Positions 32,141 through 39,072 of a stretch of 40,597 nucleotides of DNA are shown in pieces. The notes beneath the pieces are model-generated. The model saw nothing but the letters and a program-made list of their open reading frames with translations, had not been told where the DNA came from and did not search any database. Where the stretch lies: positions 1 through 40,597 of the IMG/VR virus record IMGVR_UViG_3300044904_000206; one strand, given 5' to 3'. Source of the DNA: a virus. Positions within the stretch are counted from its first letter, which is position 1, and each line of letters opens with the position of its first letter. Both the position numbers and the translations under genes were made by a program.

Positions 32141-33310
32141 ATGGACGAGCCCACCCAGCATACGCTTGGGCATGTTGCCTGTTCTGCCTGCGAACGCATG
32201 GGACAGGCCCGCATGCACGGTTCCGCTCTTGCGGAGTTCCTCTTTCCGCAAGCCGCCGCACTCTGGCTGCGCGAGCGGCACGACATCGCGCCCAGCACCC
32301 GCAAGCACTACCAGGATTACATCGGCTGGCTGGGCCGCTTCTTTCGCCTGCTGCGCCTGCGCGAAATTACTCTCGGCCACATCATCACCTACCAGATCTC
32401 GCGCCGCGAGGCGATCCGCGGTTCGCGCCGTCACCAGGCCGGCCGTCGCGGCGTGGAGGGCCAGGGCGAGCGCCCGGAATCGGACGGTGCCTCGCGCATC
32501 AACCATGAGCTGAGCTGTCTCGGCCAGATCCTGCAGCAGGCCGGGCTGTGGGAAGCCCTCCGCCGCTTCTACCGGCCGCTGCCGCTGCCGCGCCACGGCC
32601 CCGGCATTGCCCTGACCCCGGACGAGGAAACGCATTTCTTCCAGGTGGCGCGGTCGCGGCCGCGCTGGCGCGTGGCCTTTTGCTGCGAGCTGCTCTCGCG
32701 CAATACCACCGCGGGGCCTGGCGAGATCCTGCATCTGCGGCTGATGGATGTCGAACTTGACACCGCGGCCGGCTCATTCATCCACATCGAAGAGGGCCTC
32801 AAGAACGAATTCCGCCGCCGGCCGGTGCCGCTCAACGCGGACGCGCTCAAAGTGGTGCGCTGGCTGCTCGGGCGCGCCCATGCCCTGGGCGCCCGCGAGC
32901 CAGAGCACTACCTGCTGCCGCATCGCGCCCGGCGCCGCAGGCAAGGAGCCGACCCGGCGCGCCCGATGGGAAGCTGGAAGCGCGCCCATGAGTCCATCTG
33001 CCGGGTCGCCGGCAAGAAGTTCCCGCGCCTGGCGCGGCTGCGGCCCTACGACTTCCGCCACACGGCCGCCACCGACATGCTCGAGGACCCGGCGATCGCG
33101 TATGCCACGATCGAGCATATGATGGGCCACCGGCTCAGCTCCAACACCAAACGCAAATATGATCACCTGCGCAACACGGCGCTGCAGGTCGCCGCCGACT
33201 CGCTCAACCGCGACCATGCTGGCAGCCTCGAAGAGCCGGAGCGAAAACGACCCCAAAGCGCGCCCGGCGCCGCTTTCGACTTCTTTACCCTGGCGCGCCA
33301 GGGCGGCTGA
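32141..33310 (+). CDS. int: Tyrosine recombinase (phage integrase)
   Basis: 389 aa from ATG 32141 (ATG 32215 also possible). N-terminal SAM-like core-binding domain (about 35-140), catalytic domain (about 160-350). Seen: beta-hairpin lysine K221 in KNEFRRRPVPL, Y303-D-F-R306 in place of H-x-x-R, H330 in MMGH, nucleophile Y340 in KRKYDHL. The first catalytic Arg, normally in the G-x-R-x-x-E box, reads NTTAGPGE, with Gly192 at its place. I recall this form from acidobacterial integrases. It drives insertion at the att site just downstream. Confidence 0.9.
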   Translation: MDEPTQHTLGHVACSACERMGQARMHGSALAEFLFPQAAALWLRERHDIAPSTRKHYQDYIGWLGRFFRLLRLREITLGHIITYQISRREAIRGSRRHQAGRRGVEGQGERPESDGASRINHELSCLGQILQQAGLWEALRRFYRPLPLPRHGPGIALTPDEETHFFQVARSRPRWRVAFCCELLSRNTTAGPGEILHLRLMDVELDTAAGSFIHIEEGLKNEFRRRPVPLNADALKVVRWLLGRAHALGAREPEHYLLPHRARRRRQGADPARPMGSWKRAHESICRVAGKKFPRLARLRPYDFRHTAATDMLEDPAIAYATIEHMMGHRLSSNTKRKYDHLRNTALQVAADSLNRDHAGSLEEPERKRPQSAPGAAFDFFTLARQGG

Positions 33311-33354
33311 TGACGGTCGCGAACCAAGGCGGTAACATAAGTTTACGATTTTAC

Positions 33355-33384
33355 TTGACGCGAGCAGAATACATGATCCAGAAT
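33355..33384 (+). promoter_or_regulatory. Possible promoter for the ParB-like/accessory operon
   Basis: TTGACG, 18-base spacer, CAGAAT, in an AT-rich pocket after int. The leader to the ParB-like start would be about 220 bases and contain the tRNA-like segment. Confidence 0.35.
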
Positions 33385-33484
33385 TGCGATCGTTTAATCC
33401 TTTCGTACTAAGCAGGTCCGCGCACAGTACATCGGCTCGCCGCCGCGGAACAGAGCCAGGGCTCACCGGGACCCTTTTGCAGGC

Positions 33485-33511
33485 GCTGGATAGAGCATCT
33501 GCCTTCTAAGC
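33485..33511 (+). other. Candidate attP core: tRNA-Arg(TCT) fragment
   Basis: These 27 bases read like the D-loop-to-anticodon-loop part of a bacterial tRNA-Arg(TCT) (GGATAGAGCATCTGCC, then TTCTAAGC), but the acceptor, full D-stem and T-arm are missing. They match the complete minus-strand tRNA at 37610-37634 at 23 of 25 positions. Next to an integrase, such a fragment is usually the crossover core shared with a host tRNA gene. Confidence 0.6.
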
Positions 33512-33612
33512 CCACGCTCTGGGCGGCGGGGAAAAGTCGTAAGGGCTGCAGGAATGCTGCAAGAGCATCGGCCCAGGCGCGGACCTCTAAAAAGTTTAAG
33601 GAGCGTTCGCCC

Positions 33613-35697
33613 ATGGAAACCACCCCGCAATCCCCGCTGGCTCCGCAGCCGGACTCATCAGCGGAAACCGTTTCTTCCACTTCCAAACCCCGAAAAAACA
33701 AAACGTCGGCCGCCGCTGCCGATCCGGGCCCCGCGAGTGCGACGATCCCCGCTCCATTTCTTGACGCTGCTCTGGCAGCCAAGGAACGCGTCACCGAATG
33801 GCCTGCAGACTTTCGCCTCATTCCTACCGCACAGATCGTCCCCAGCAAAACCAACCCGCGCAAAAACTTCGACGGCCCGGAGATGGATGAGCTGGTCGAG
33901 AGTGTCCGCCAGCATCGGCAATTTGGCGGCGTCCTGGTTCCGGTCTTGGTGCGGCCGAGGCCGCATGTTTACACGCAGGGGGATGGCCCATCCTGCGTTT
34001 TTGACGATGCGCGGCCGGGCTCCGAGGAAAGGGTCTTTGAATTGGTCGCCGGCGAGCGCCGCTGGAGGGCCGCTCAAGCTGTCGGATTGGAAGTTATTCC
34101 CGCCATGGTGCGCGAGTTGACGGACGAGGAGGCACTCGAAATCCAGCTCATTGAGAACCTGCAGCGCAAGGATATCTCCGCGCTGGAGGAGGCGGCGGGC
34201 TATGTGCAGCTCGTCGATGCCATGAACGCGGTGCAGCACAACCAGCCGGGCAGGCATTTGACGCGGCAGGAAATCATCGAGCAGATCGCCCAGAAGATCG
34301 GCAAGAGCGCGCGTTATGTCTACGCCCGCATGAAACTCGACACCCTGATCCCGGAAGTCAAGCAGGCGCTCGCCGCCGGCCGCATCGAGCCCAGCCACGC
34401 CGATCTGCTGGTGCGCCTCGATGGCAAGCGGCAACTGAAGTTCCTGCGAGAGGACGTGTTCGAATATACAGCTGAAGATGCTCACCCCGGCGAAGATAAG
34501 ACCCTGCCGCACGGTCCGGCGGTGAGCGTACGCGATCTGGTGCAGCGCATCGAGTACGATTCGCCGGGGCTCAATAAAGCGCCCTGGAAGCTGGACGACG
34601 CCAGGGCGAAGGGTTTGCCGGTATGCTCGAGCTGCGAAAGCAACACCGCAACCCAGGAAGGCAGCGACCCCAAGAAGCCGCGCTGTTTGAATAGCGCCTG
34701 CTTCGAGCAAAAGCGCTCGCAACTGGTAGAGCTCGACCTGACGCACCTCGAAGCGAAGACCGGCAAAAACCGCATCCGCATTCAGAAATCGGAGTACGGC
34801 GCCCCCAAGGGCGTGCTGCCAAAAAGGGATTGGGCTGCGGCAAAACTAGGCTCGTGCGACAACGTGGCACCCGGCGTGGAAATCGAATGTCACTTCCGCG
34901 AGGGCGCCAAAAAAGGTGCCGAAATCTCGGTGCGCGCCGTCTGCACCAACAAGAAGTGCAAGACGCACTTCCCGGCGGCCAGCAAGGATGCCTCGGTTTC
35001 CAAGGAAGCGGCCGCTAAGCGGCTTCATGCAGCGGCGAGAAAGCAGGCCACCGGGCGGGAATGCACGGTGCGCTATGAGTTGGCCGCGAACTTTATCGCC
35101 ACGGTCACAAAGCTGACACCGGAAATTTTGCGAGCAGTGTTGAGGGATCTCGCCTGCCATCGCTGGGCACGGCTGCACGAGGAAGCGCGCAAGCTCGCCG
35201 GCGTCGAGATCGAAGACGTGCTGGCCAACGGTAAGACCGATTCGCCTGAATTTGCCAAAACCATGGCCGCCTGCCTGCTCACGAACGGAATGATCGTGAA
35301 TGAGTGGCTAGGGCCGGAGGCCGGCCGAAAAGAGTTTCATGAGGAGCTGGCCAGCCTGGGTTTTGATCCCGTCAGCGAGCGCCGCAAGATTGAGGCGCGC
35401 CTTAATGCCGCCAAGACGGCGGCGAAAATTGAAAAGGGAAAGTGCCGCTACTGCGGTTGTACCCAGGCTCATGCCTGCGTCCTCGAACTCCCCAAGGGGA
35501 AGAAGGCCGCCGTTACCTGCAAGTGGGCGGATGCCGGCAAGACAGTCTGCTCCAACCGCGAGTGCATGAAGAAAGCCAAAGCCGATCCGGCGGTCATGCC
35601 GGATAAAAAGGTCGCGGCCGCGAAAAAGCCACCTGCTGAGCCGCTCAAGCAGGCAAAACCGGCAAACAAAAAGACAAAGAAAGCGGGCCGCAAATGA
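33613..35697 (+). CDS. Large ParB/Srx-domain protein with zinc motifs
   Basis: 694 aa, AAGGAG upstream. ParB N-terminal domain at about 68-210: IPTAQIVPSKTNPRKNFD, the CTPase/ParB box ELVAGERRWRAAQAVG (144-158) and IQLIENLQRKDISALEE. An HTH region follows (about 215-270). The C-terminal half carries Cys pairs (CSSCES, CTNKKCK) and a final knuckle CRYCGC ... CKWAD ... CSNRECMKKA, then a basic tail. Phage ParB-like proteins act as DNA-binding clamps, silencers or nucleases. No parA is present, so simple plasmid partition is not supported. Confidence 0.85.
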   Translation: METTPQSPLAPQPDSSAETVSSTSKPRKNKTSAAAADPGPASATIPAPFLDAALAAKERVTEWPADFRLIPTAQIVPSKTNPRKNFDGPEMDELVESVRQHRQFGGVLVPVLVRPRPHVYTQGDGPSCVFDDARPGSEERVFELVAGERRWRAAQAVGLEVIPAMVRELTDEEALEIQLIENLQRKDISALEEAAGYVQLVDAMNAVQHNQPGRHLTRQEIIEQIAQKIGKSARYVYARMKLDTLIPEVKQALAAGRIEPSHADLLVRLDGKRQLKFLREDVFEYTAEDAHPGEDKTLPHGPAVSVRDLVQRIEYDSPGLNKAPWKLDDARAKGLPVCSSCESNTATQEGSDPKKPRCLNSACFEQKRSQLVELDLTHLEAKTGKNRIRIQKSEYGAPKGVLPKRDWAAAKLGSCDNVAPGVEIECHFREGAKKGAEISVRAVCTNKKCKTHFPAASKDASVSKEAAAKRLHAAARKQATGRECTVRYELAANFIATVTKLTPEILRAVLRDLACHRWARLHEEARKLAGVEIEDVLANGKTDSPEFAKTMAACLLTNGMIVNEWLGPEAGRKEFHEELASLGFDPVSERRKIEARLNAAKTAAKIEKGKCRYCGCTQAHACVLELPKGKKAAVTCKWADAGKTVCSNRECMKKAKADPAVMPDKKVAAAKKPPAEPLKQAKPANKKTKKAGRK

Positions 35698-35963
35698 CGG
35701 CGCTGCTCTGCGCTTCTGAACCGCCGCGGCCGCGCTACGGCGACCCGCATCTGGAATCCCTGCGCGTTGGCCAGCATGCGGGCTGCCTGATTGTTCTTGG
35801 CGAGTGCGTCGTGGGCTTGCGCGATCCCTTTGCCGAGTACCTGCAGGCGCGGGCGGATCCGCGCTTGCTGGAGTTTGTCGGGCAGAAGGCCTCCGAGATC
35901 ATGGACTTCCTGCGCGAGCTGGAAAGGCCGGTGCTGCCGCCCGCCAAAGGCGGTGTGCAATGA
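35694..35963 (+). CDS. Small hypothetical protein (89 aa)
   Basis: ATGA overlap with the ParB-like gene and with the next gene. Acidic helical C-terminus (DPRLLEFVGQKASEIMDFLR). Not recognised. The double coupling indicates translation within the accessory operon. Confidence 0.55.
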   Translation: MTALLCASEPPRPRYGDPHLESLRVGQHAGCLIVLGECVVGLRDPFAEYLQARADPRLLEFVGQKASEIMDFLRELERPVLPPAKGGVQ

Positions 35964-36163
35964 AACTGAGCAATAAGCCCCGCCACTTTGCCCCGAAAAA
36001 CACCAAGATTGTAGGCATGAATTCCAATTGTCCCGGTCACAAGTCGCTGGGCGGCATAAAAGTGTTCGAATCCGAGGGTAATCTGCTTGATTATTTGCTC
36101 ACCCTCTTTGGGATCTTCCGAAAGAAAGACCAACTCAAGCAGCCAAAAGGAGCCAACTCATGA
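35960..36163 (+). CDS. Small hypothetical protein (67 aa)
   Basis: ATGA overlaps at both ends. Basic N-terminus (KLSNKPRHFAPKNTKIVG), a single hydrophobic patch (LLDYLLTLFGIF), basic tail. Lower GC than its neighbours. Not recognised. Confidence 0.55.
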   Translation: MKLSNKPRHFAPKNTKIVGMNSNCPGHKSLGGIKVFESEGNLLDYLLTLFGIFRKKDQLKQPKGANS

Positions 36164-36735
36164 TCCCGGAACGGGCTCGCCGGCTGGCTGATTTTCTCTA
36201 CGACGCGACGGTGCTGGCGCGCGAGCGCGGCCTCAGTTACTTCGAGGGCCGCGTCGCCATGCTGGCCGCCGCCGAGCTGATGGCGGTGGCGCCGCATGTC
36301 ACCGGCATCGGCGAGGAAAAATACGACGCCCTCGCCCTGGCGATCATCGAGCGCGCCGCCCGCAACCTGAAGCACTTCCCGCGGATCGTCTGCCTCTGCG
36401 GCTCGCCCCGGCATGCGGCGGAGATGCAGCAGGCGTACTTCCTGGAAACCATGGCCGGCAAAATCGTGCTCGCCCCGGTCTGCCAGCCGCTCGATATCAC
36501 CAGGGACGCAGTGATTACGCTGGAGGAGCTGCAGCAACGCAAGATCGAGCTCGCCGAGGAGGTCCTGGTAGTCGATGCCGGCGGTGACCTGGGCGATTCG
36601 ACGATTCGCGAAGTCGAGCATGCGGTGAAACTTGGCAGGCCGGTGCGCTACTGGTCGCGCGGCGAGGTGGGCCACTGCGCCACCGCGCCACGGCAGGCCG
36701 CCGCTCTAGCCTGCGGCGCGGGCGGTGTGCAATGA
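36160..36735 (+). CDS. Nucleoside 2-deoxyribosyltransferase-like protein
   Basis: 191 aa. Residues 76-170 follow a phage family with a Rossmann-like fold: RIVCLCGSPRHAAEMQQAY, ETMAGKIVLAPVC, the block LQQRKIELAEEVLVVDAGGD, then GDSTIREVEHAVKLGRPVRY. The acidic and Ser positions of the nucleotide-binding loop are kept. It may act on modified nucleosides or sense nucleotides. Residues 1-70 form a helical extension not usual for the family. Confidence 0.65.
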   Translation: MIPERARRLADFLYDATVLARERGLSYFEGRVAMLAAAELMAVAPHVTGIGEEKYDALALAIIERAARNLKHFPRIVCLCGSPRHAAEMQQAYFLETMAGKIVLAPVCQPLDITRDAVITLEELQQRKIELAEEVLVVDAGGDLGDSTIREVEHAVKLGRPVRYWSRGEVGHCATAPRQAAALACGAGGVQ

Positions 36736-37709
36736 AGGAAGAGCTCCCTGAAGTGAAACGAATCATGGATTCCCTCGCGCGCCGGCTTGAGGAAATTACA
36801 AAGCGGTATGAGCTGTCGGTTCAGGAACGGATGTCATCGCTCATGATCGCCCGAGCGGCCCTTCGGACCCTCCACAACCAAGAGCTCGGTGGGCGCCCAC
36901 CCGCAATACCGAGCTCTCCCGCCAATTCTGCTGCCGTAGATCCTACTCGGAAAGGAGGTGGCGGAGAACTGCCAGAGCGATGGGCTTTGCGCTTGGAACA
37001 AATCTCGGGGGAGAATGAGCCGGGCGCAGGTCTCATGTTTACCGCGGCCGATGCGATCCAGGCGCATGGCCTGGGCGTGGCGCTGGCGCGGCCGCTCCGC
37101 GAACCCAAGGAGGCATGCCGTGCAATTTCTGATCGAGATACCCGACGAGGTGATCCGCGCTGCCTACGATCACGACCACGCGGAGCAGGCGCGGGTGGAG
37201 ATCGAAGAGGCGTTGTGCGTAACCTACTTCGATGCAATCAGCGTCAAGGTGCTGCTAGGAGGCGTGTCATGGCCATAGAGTTTCTGGCATTGGTGCTCTT
37301 GACGTTTGCGCTGCTCTCGCTGATTCGCTTTTTGTGCCGGCGTTCGCGCCGCCAGGGCGAGCGCGCATCGCGCGAAGCCTTCGCCGGTCTGCGGGCGGAG
37401 GAACCACGGCGTGCCGCCATCGAGATTGCGGAAGCGGCGGAGCGCGGTTTTGCCCTGGGCGTGAGTGAGGCCGCCAACCTGTGCGGCGAAGCGCTCTTTC
37501 CGGATTTCGGCAGCCACAAGGTCTGCCTGATGGCCAAGGGTCACAACAGGGAGTACGTGGTGCTGGCCGTGGCTGGCGGGAGCGGCAGGACTCGAACCTG
37601 CGGCCCTTTGCTTAGAAGGCAAATGCTCTGTCCACCTGAGCTACGCTCCCCTTTGCTCCAGCGCGCCAAGCAACCGGATCATTCTAGCACTGCGGGAGGC
37701 ACGGAATGA
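36732..37709 (+). CDS. Open frame of 325 codons, possibly two genes merged
   Basis: The start is coupled to the previous stop, so translation from 36732 is likely. Residues 1-55 are helical (VKRIMDSLARRLEEITKRYEL) and residues to about 130 look coding. From 37120 to 37268 the sequence is better read in another frame (next entry). From 37269 the same frame encodes a separate membrane protein with its own start. Either a stop was lost and two genes fused, or the first product ends by frameshift. Function unknown. Confidence 0.4.
   Translation: MKEELPEVKRIMDSLARRLEEITKRYELSVQERMSSLMIARAALRTLHNQELGGRPPAIPSSPANSAAVDPTRKGGGGELPERWALRLEQISGENEPGAGLMFTAADAIQAHGLGVALARPLREPKEACRAISDRDTRRGDPRCLRSRPRGAGAGGDRRGVVRNLLRCNQRQGAARRRVMAIEFLALVLLTFALLSLIRFLCRRSRRQGERASREAFAGLRAEEPRRAAIEIAEAAERGFALGVSEAANLCGEALFPDFGSHKVCLMAKGHNREYVVLAVAGGSGRTRTCGPLLRRQMLCPPELRSPLLQRAKQPDHSSTAGGTE
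37120..37278 (+). CDS. Small acidic protein (52 aa, GTG start)
   Basis: GTG with AAGGAGG six bases upstream. Product QFLIEIPDEVIRAAYDHDHA then an acidic helix: compact, charged and coding-like. Its stop overlaps the ATG at 37269, the spacing style of this genome. It lies inside the 36732 open frame in a different frame. Not recognised. Confidence 0.6.
   Translation: MQFLIEIPDEVIRAAYDHDHAEQARVEIEEALCVTYFDAISVKVLLGGVSWP
37269..37709 (+). CDS. Single-pass membrane protein, tail overprinted on a tRNA
   Basis: ATG with AGGAGG six bases upstream. Membrane segment at residues 3-20 (IEFLALVLLTFALLSLIRF), then a basic and an Ala/Glu-rich helical region. Codons from about 37574 to 37650 are the reverse of a tRNA gene (the familiar SGRTRTCGPLLRRQM artefact), so the natural product probably ended earlier and the present C-terminus was created when the tRNA arrived. 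Function unknown. Confidence 0.55.
   Translation: MAIEFLALVLLTFALLSLIRFLCRRSRRQGERASREAFAGLRAEEPRRAAIEIAEAAERGFALGVSEAANLCGEALFPDFGSHKVCLMAKGHNREYVVLAVAGGSGRTRTCGPLLRRQMLCPPELRSPLLQRAKQPDHSSTAGGTE
37574..37650 (-). tRNA. tRNA-Arg (anticodon TCT)
   Basis: Full cloverleaf on the minus strand: acceptor GGGAGCG/CGCTCCC, D-arm GCTC...GAGC, anticodon stem TTTGC/GCAAA with 7-base loop CTTCTAA (anticodon TCT, reads AGA), 5-base variable loop, T-arm GCAGG-TTCGAGT-CCTGC, discriminator G and an encoded CCA. All stems pair perfectly. AGA is rare in GC-rich coding DNA. The phage copy may help translation or replace a host gene hit by integration. Confidence 0.95.
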
Positions 37710-37710
37710 A
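37681..37710 (-). promoter_or_regulatory. Possible promoter for the tRNA
   Basis: Minus strand TTCATT (37710-37705), 18-base spacer, TAGAAT (37686-37681), about 30 bases before the tRNA. The -10 box is good, the -35 weak. Confidence 0.35.
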
Positions 37711-37858
37711 TTGGCTTTGGATGGCGGCCTAGTGTGTGGGGCTCTTGCTTGCAGCGTTGGCGCTGCTGTTTGTCTGGTCCCTTTGTGTCATCTCAGCTCG
37801 CGCGGATGAGAACCCGGCGCGGATACAAGCGGTTATAGCTGCTAAGAGGAGGCGCTGA
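37706..37858 (+). pseudogene. Small membrane protein ORF interrupted by an in-frame amber codon
   Basis: ATGA overlap with the preceding gene, GGGAGG before the ATG, and TGATG overlap with the next gene frame a 51-codon ORF broken only by TAG at 37730-37732 (codon 9). The parts are MNWLWMAA before it and a membrane segment after it (CVGLLLAALALLFVWSLC), then a polar basic tail. Reinitiation at GTG 37736 would give 40 residues including the membrane segment. Decayed, suppressed or recoded. Confidence 0.6.
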
Positions 37859-38103
37859 TGGCGCAAATGCAGACGGGTCCTTGTGCATTCTCGAATGCCT
37901 GTGTAACGCCCGGCCCGCGGGTGCGGATCGAGGGCACCAACCGGAGCTGCTGTGCGCCGCATGCAGCGCTGCTACAGATTACCGTCGCTACCGGTCTCGG
38001 CGCCGTGCCTTTGCGGCTGACGGAGGTGCAGCTCGAGGCGGCGTTCGCTCGCTTGCCCTCCGATCTCAAGTGCGTGGCCCTGGCCGCCGCGCTGGAGGCC
38101 TGA
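37858..38103 (+). CDS. Small Cys-containing hypothetical protein (81 aa)
   Basis: ATG with AGAGGAGG seven bases upstream. N-terminal CAFSNACVTPGPRV and CCAPH may bind zinc; the C-terminal half is helical (VQLEAAFARLPSDLKCVAL). Not recognised. Precedes the DUF5131 gene by four bases. Confidence 0.6.
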   Translation: MAQMQTGPCAFSNACVTPGPRVRIEGTNRSCCAPHAALLQITVATGLGAVPLRLTEVQLEAAFARLPSDLKCVALAAALEA

Positions 38104-38106
38104 GCA

Positions 38107-39072
38107 ATGGGCGACACCAAAATCGAATGGGCGGACAAGGTGTGGAACCCGGTGACCGGCTGCACCAAGGTCAGCGAGGGCTGCCGCCACTGCTATGCCG
38201 AGCGTGATTTCGCGCGGCCCTACCCGGGCCGGAAGTTTACCGACGTCGTCTGCCACGAAGACCGGCTGGAGGCGCCGCTGCACTGGCGCAAGCCGGCGCG
38301 CATCTTCGTCAACTCCATGGGCGACCTGTTTCATGAGGCCGTGCCGGATGAGTTCATTGCGCGAATTCTTAGCGTGGCTGGCCTCGGCAAGGGTAAACAT
38401 CACGTTTATCAGATATTGACAAAACGGCCAGCGAGAATGAAAGCGATCATCGAGGATATCTGCGCGGTTGGAAATTGCATGCCGCCTTCAAATCTTTGGC
38501 TCGGCGTCTCCGTCGAAAACCAGGCGACGGCCGACGAGCGCATTCCGCTGCTCTTGCAGACGCCGGTGGCGCTGCGCTGGATCAGCTACGAGCCCGCCCT
38601 GGGTCCGCTCGATCTACGCGCAATTGAACAAGCCGACGATGAGGATGGAAGCGGTGCTCTGTTTTTTCCGCTCGACGGTGAATTTACCTGCGAGGGTAGG
38701 AATGAGCCCGCGCCAATCAAAAGCGGCGGGATACGCTGGGTGGTCTGCGGCGGCGAGAGCGGCCCGCAGGCGCGGCCAATGCATCCGGATTGGGCGCGCG
38801 CCGTGCGCGATCAATGCCAGGCCGCAGGAGTGCCGTTCTTTTTTAAGCAGTGGGGCGAGTGGGAGCCCTCACTTAAATTTCTAGAACAGTTCAAAGACGT
38901 TTCTCCTAAAACCCCGGTGCTCCGTTTATCCAGTGATGCCCATATTGGGCATAACTTGGCCGAGATGGAAGGCCATCCGCGCCAGGGTTTGATGGTGAAG
39001 ACAGGAAAGAAGCGCGCCGGTCGCCTCCTCGACGGCCGCGAGTGGAATGAGTATCCCGAGGTGCACGCATGA
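38107..39072 (+). CDS. DUF5131 (phage Gp37/Gp68) family protein
   Basis: 321 aa. Clear family signature: KIEWADKVWNPVTGCTKVSEGC, CRHCYAE (Cys 19, 26 and 29 in a radical-SAM-like arrangement), the SMGDLFHE block, ILTKRP, then WLGVSVENQATADERIPLL, WISYEPALGPLDL, VCGGESGP and FFFKQWGEW. The fold is related to radical SAM enzymes. Its substrate is not established. Common in soil and actinobacterial phages as an accessory gene. ATGA overlap with the next gene. Confidence 0.92.
   Translation: MGDTKIEWADKVWNPVTGCTKVSEGCRHCYAERDFARPYPGRKFTDVVCHEDRLEAPLHWRKPARIFVNSMGDLFHEAVPDEFIARILSVAGLGKGKHHVYQILTKRPARMKAIIEDICAVGNCMPPSNLWLGVSVENQATADERIPLLLQTPVALRWISYEPALGPLDLRAIEQADDEDGSGALFFPLDGEFTCEGRNEPAPIKSGGIRWVVCGGESGPQARPMHPDWARAVRDQCQAAGVPFFFKQWGEWEPSLKFLEQFKDVSPKTPVLRLSSDAHIGHNLAEMEGHPRQGLMVKTGKKRAGRLLDGREWNEYPEVHA

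Larger units (their letters stand above)
33311..33612 (+). other. Intergenic region with candidate attP and promoter
   Basis: 302 bases with no supported gene, between int and the ParB-like gene. It holds a low-GC segment (33328-33415) with a promoter-like pair, the tRNA-Arg fragment at 33485-33511, then GC-rich structured sequence, and AAGGAG before the ParB-like start. Confidence 0.7.

Noticed and set aside
33485-33560. A second complete tRNA gene after int
   Set aside because: The anticodon stem does not pair fully, and no acceptor or T-arm can be drawn; only the D-loop-to-anticodon-loop part is present.
37574-37650. Reading the tRNA as an amber suppressor (CTA occurs in its anticodon loop)
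   Set aside because: With a 5-bp stem and 7-base loop, CTA falls at positions 35-37; positions 34-36 are TCT, so it is tRNA-Arg.
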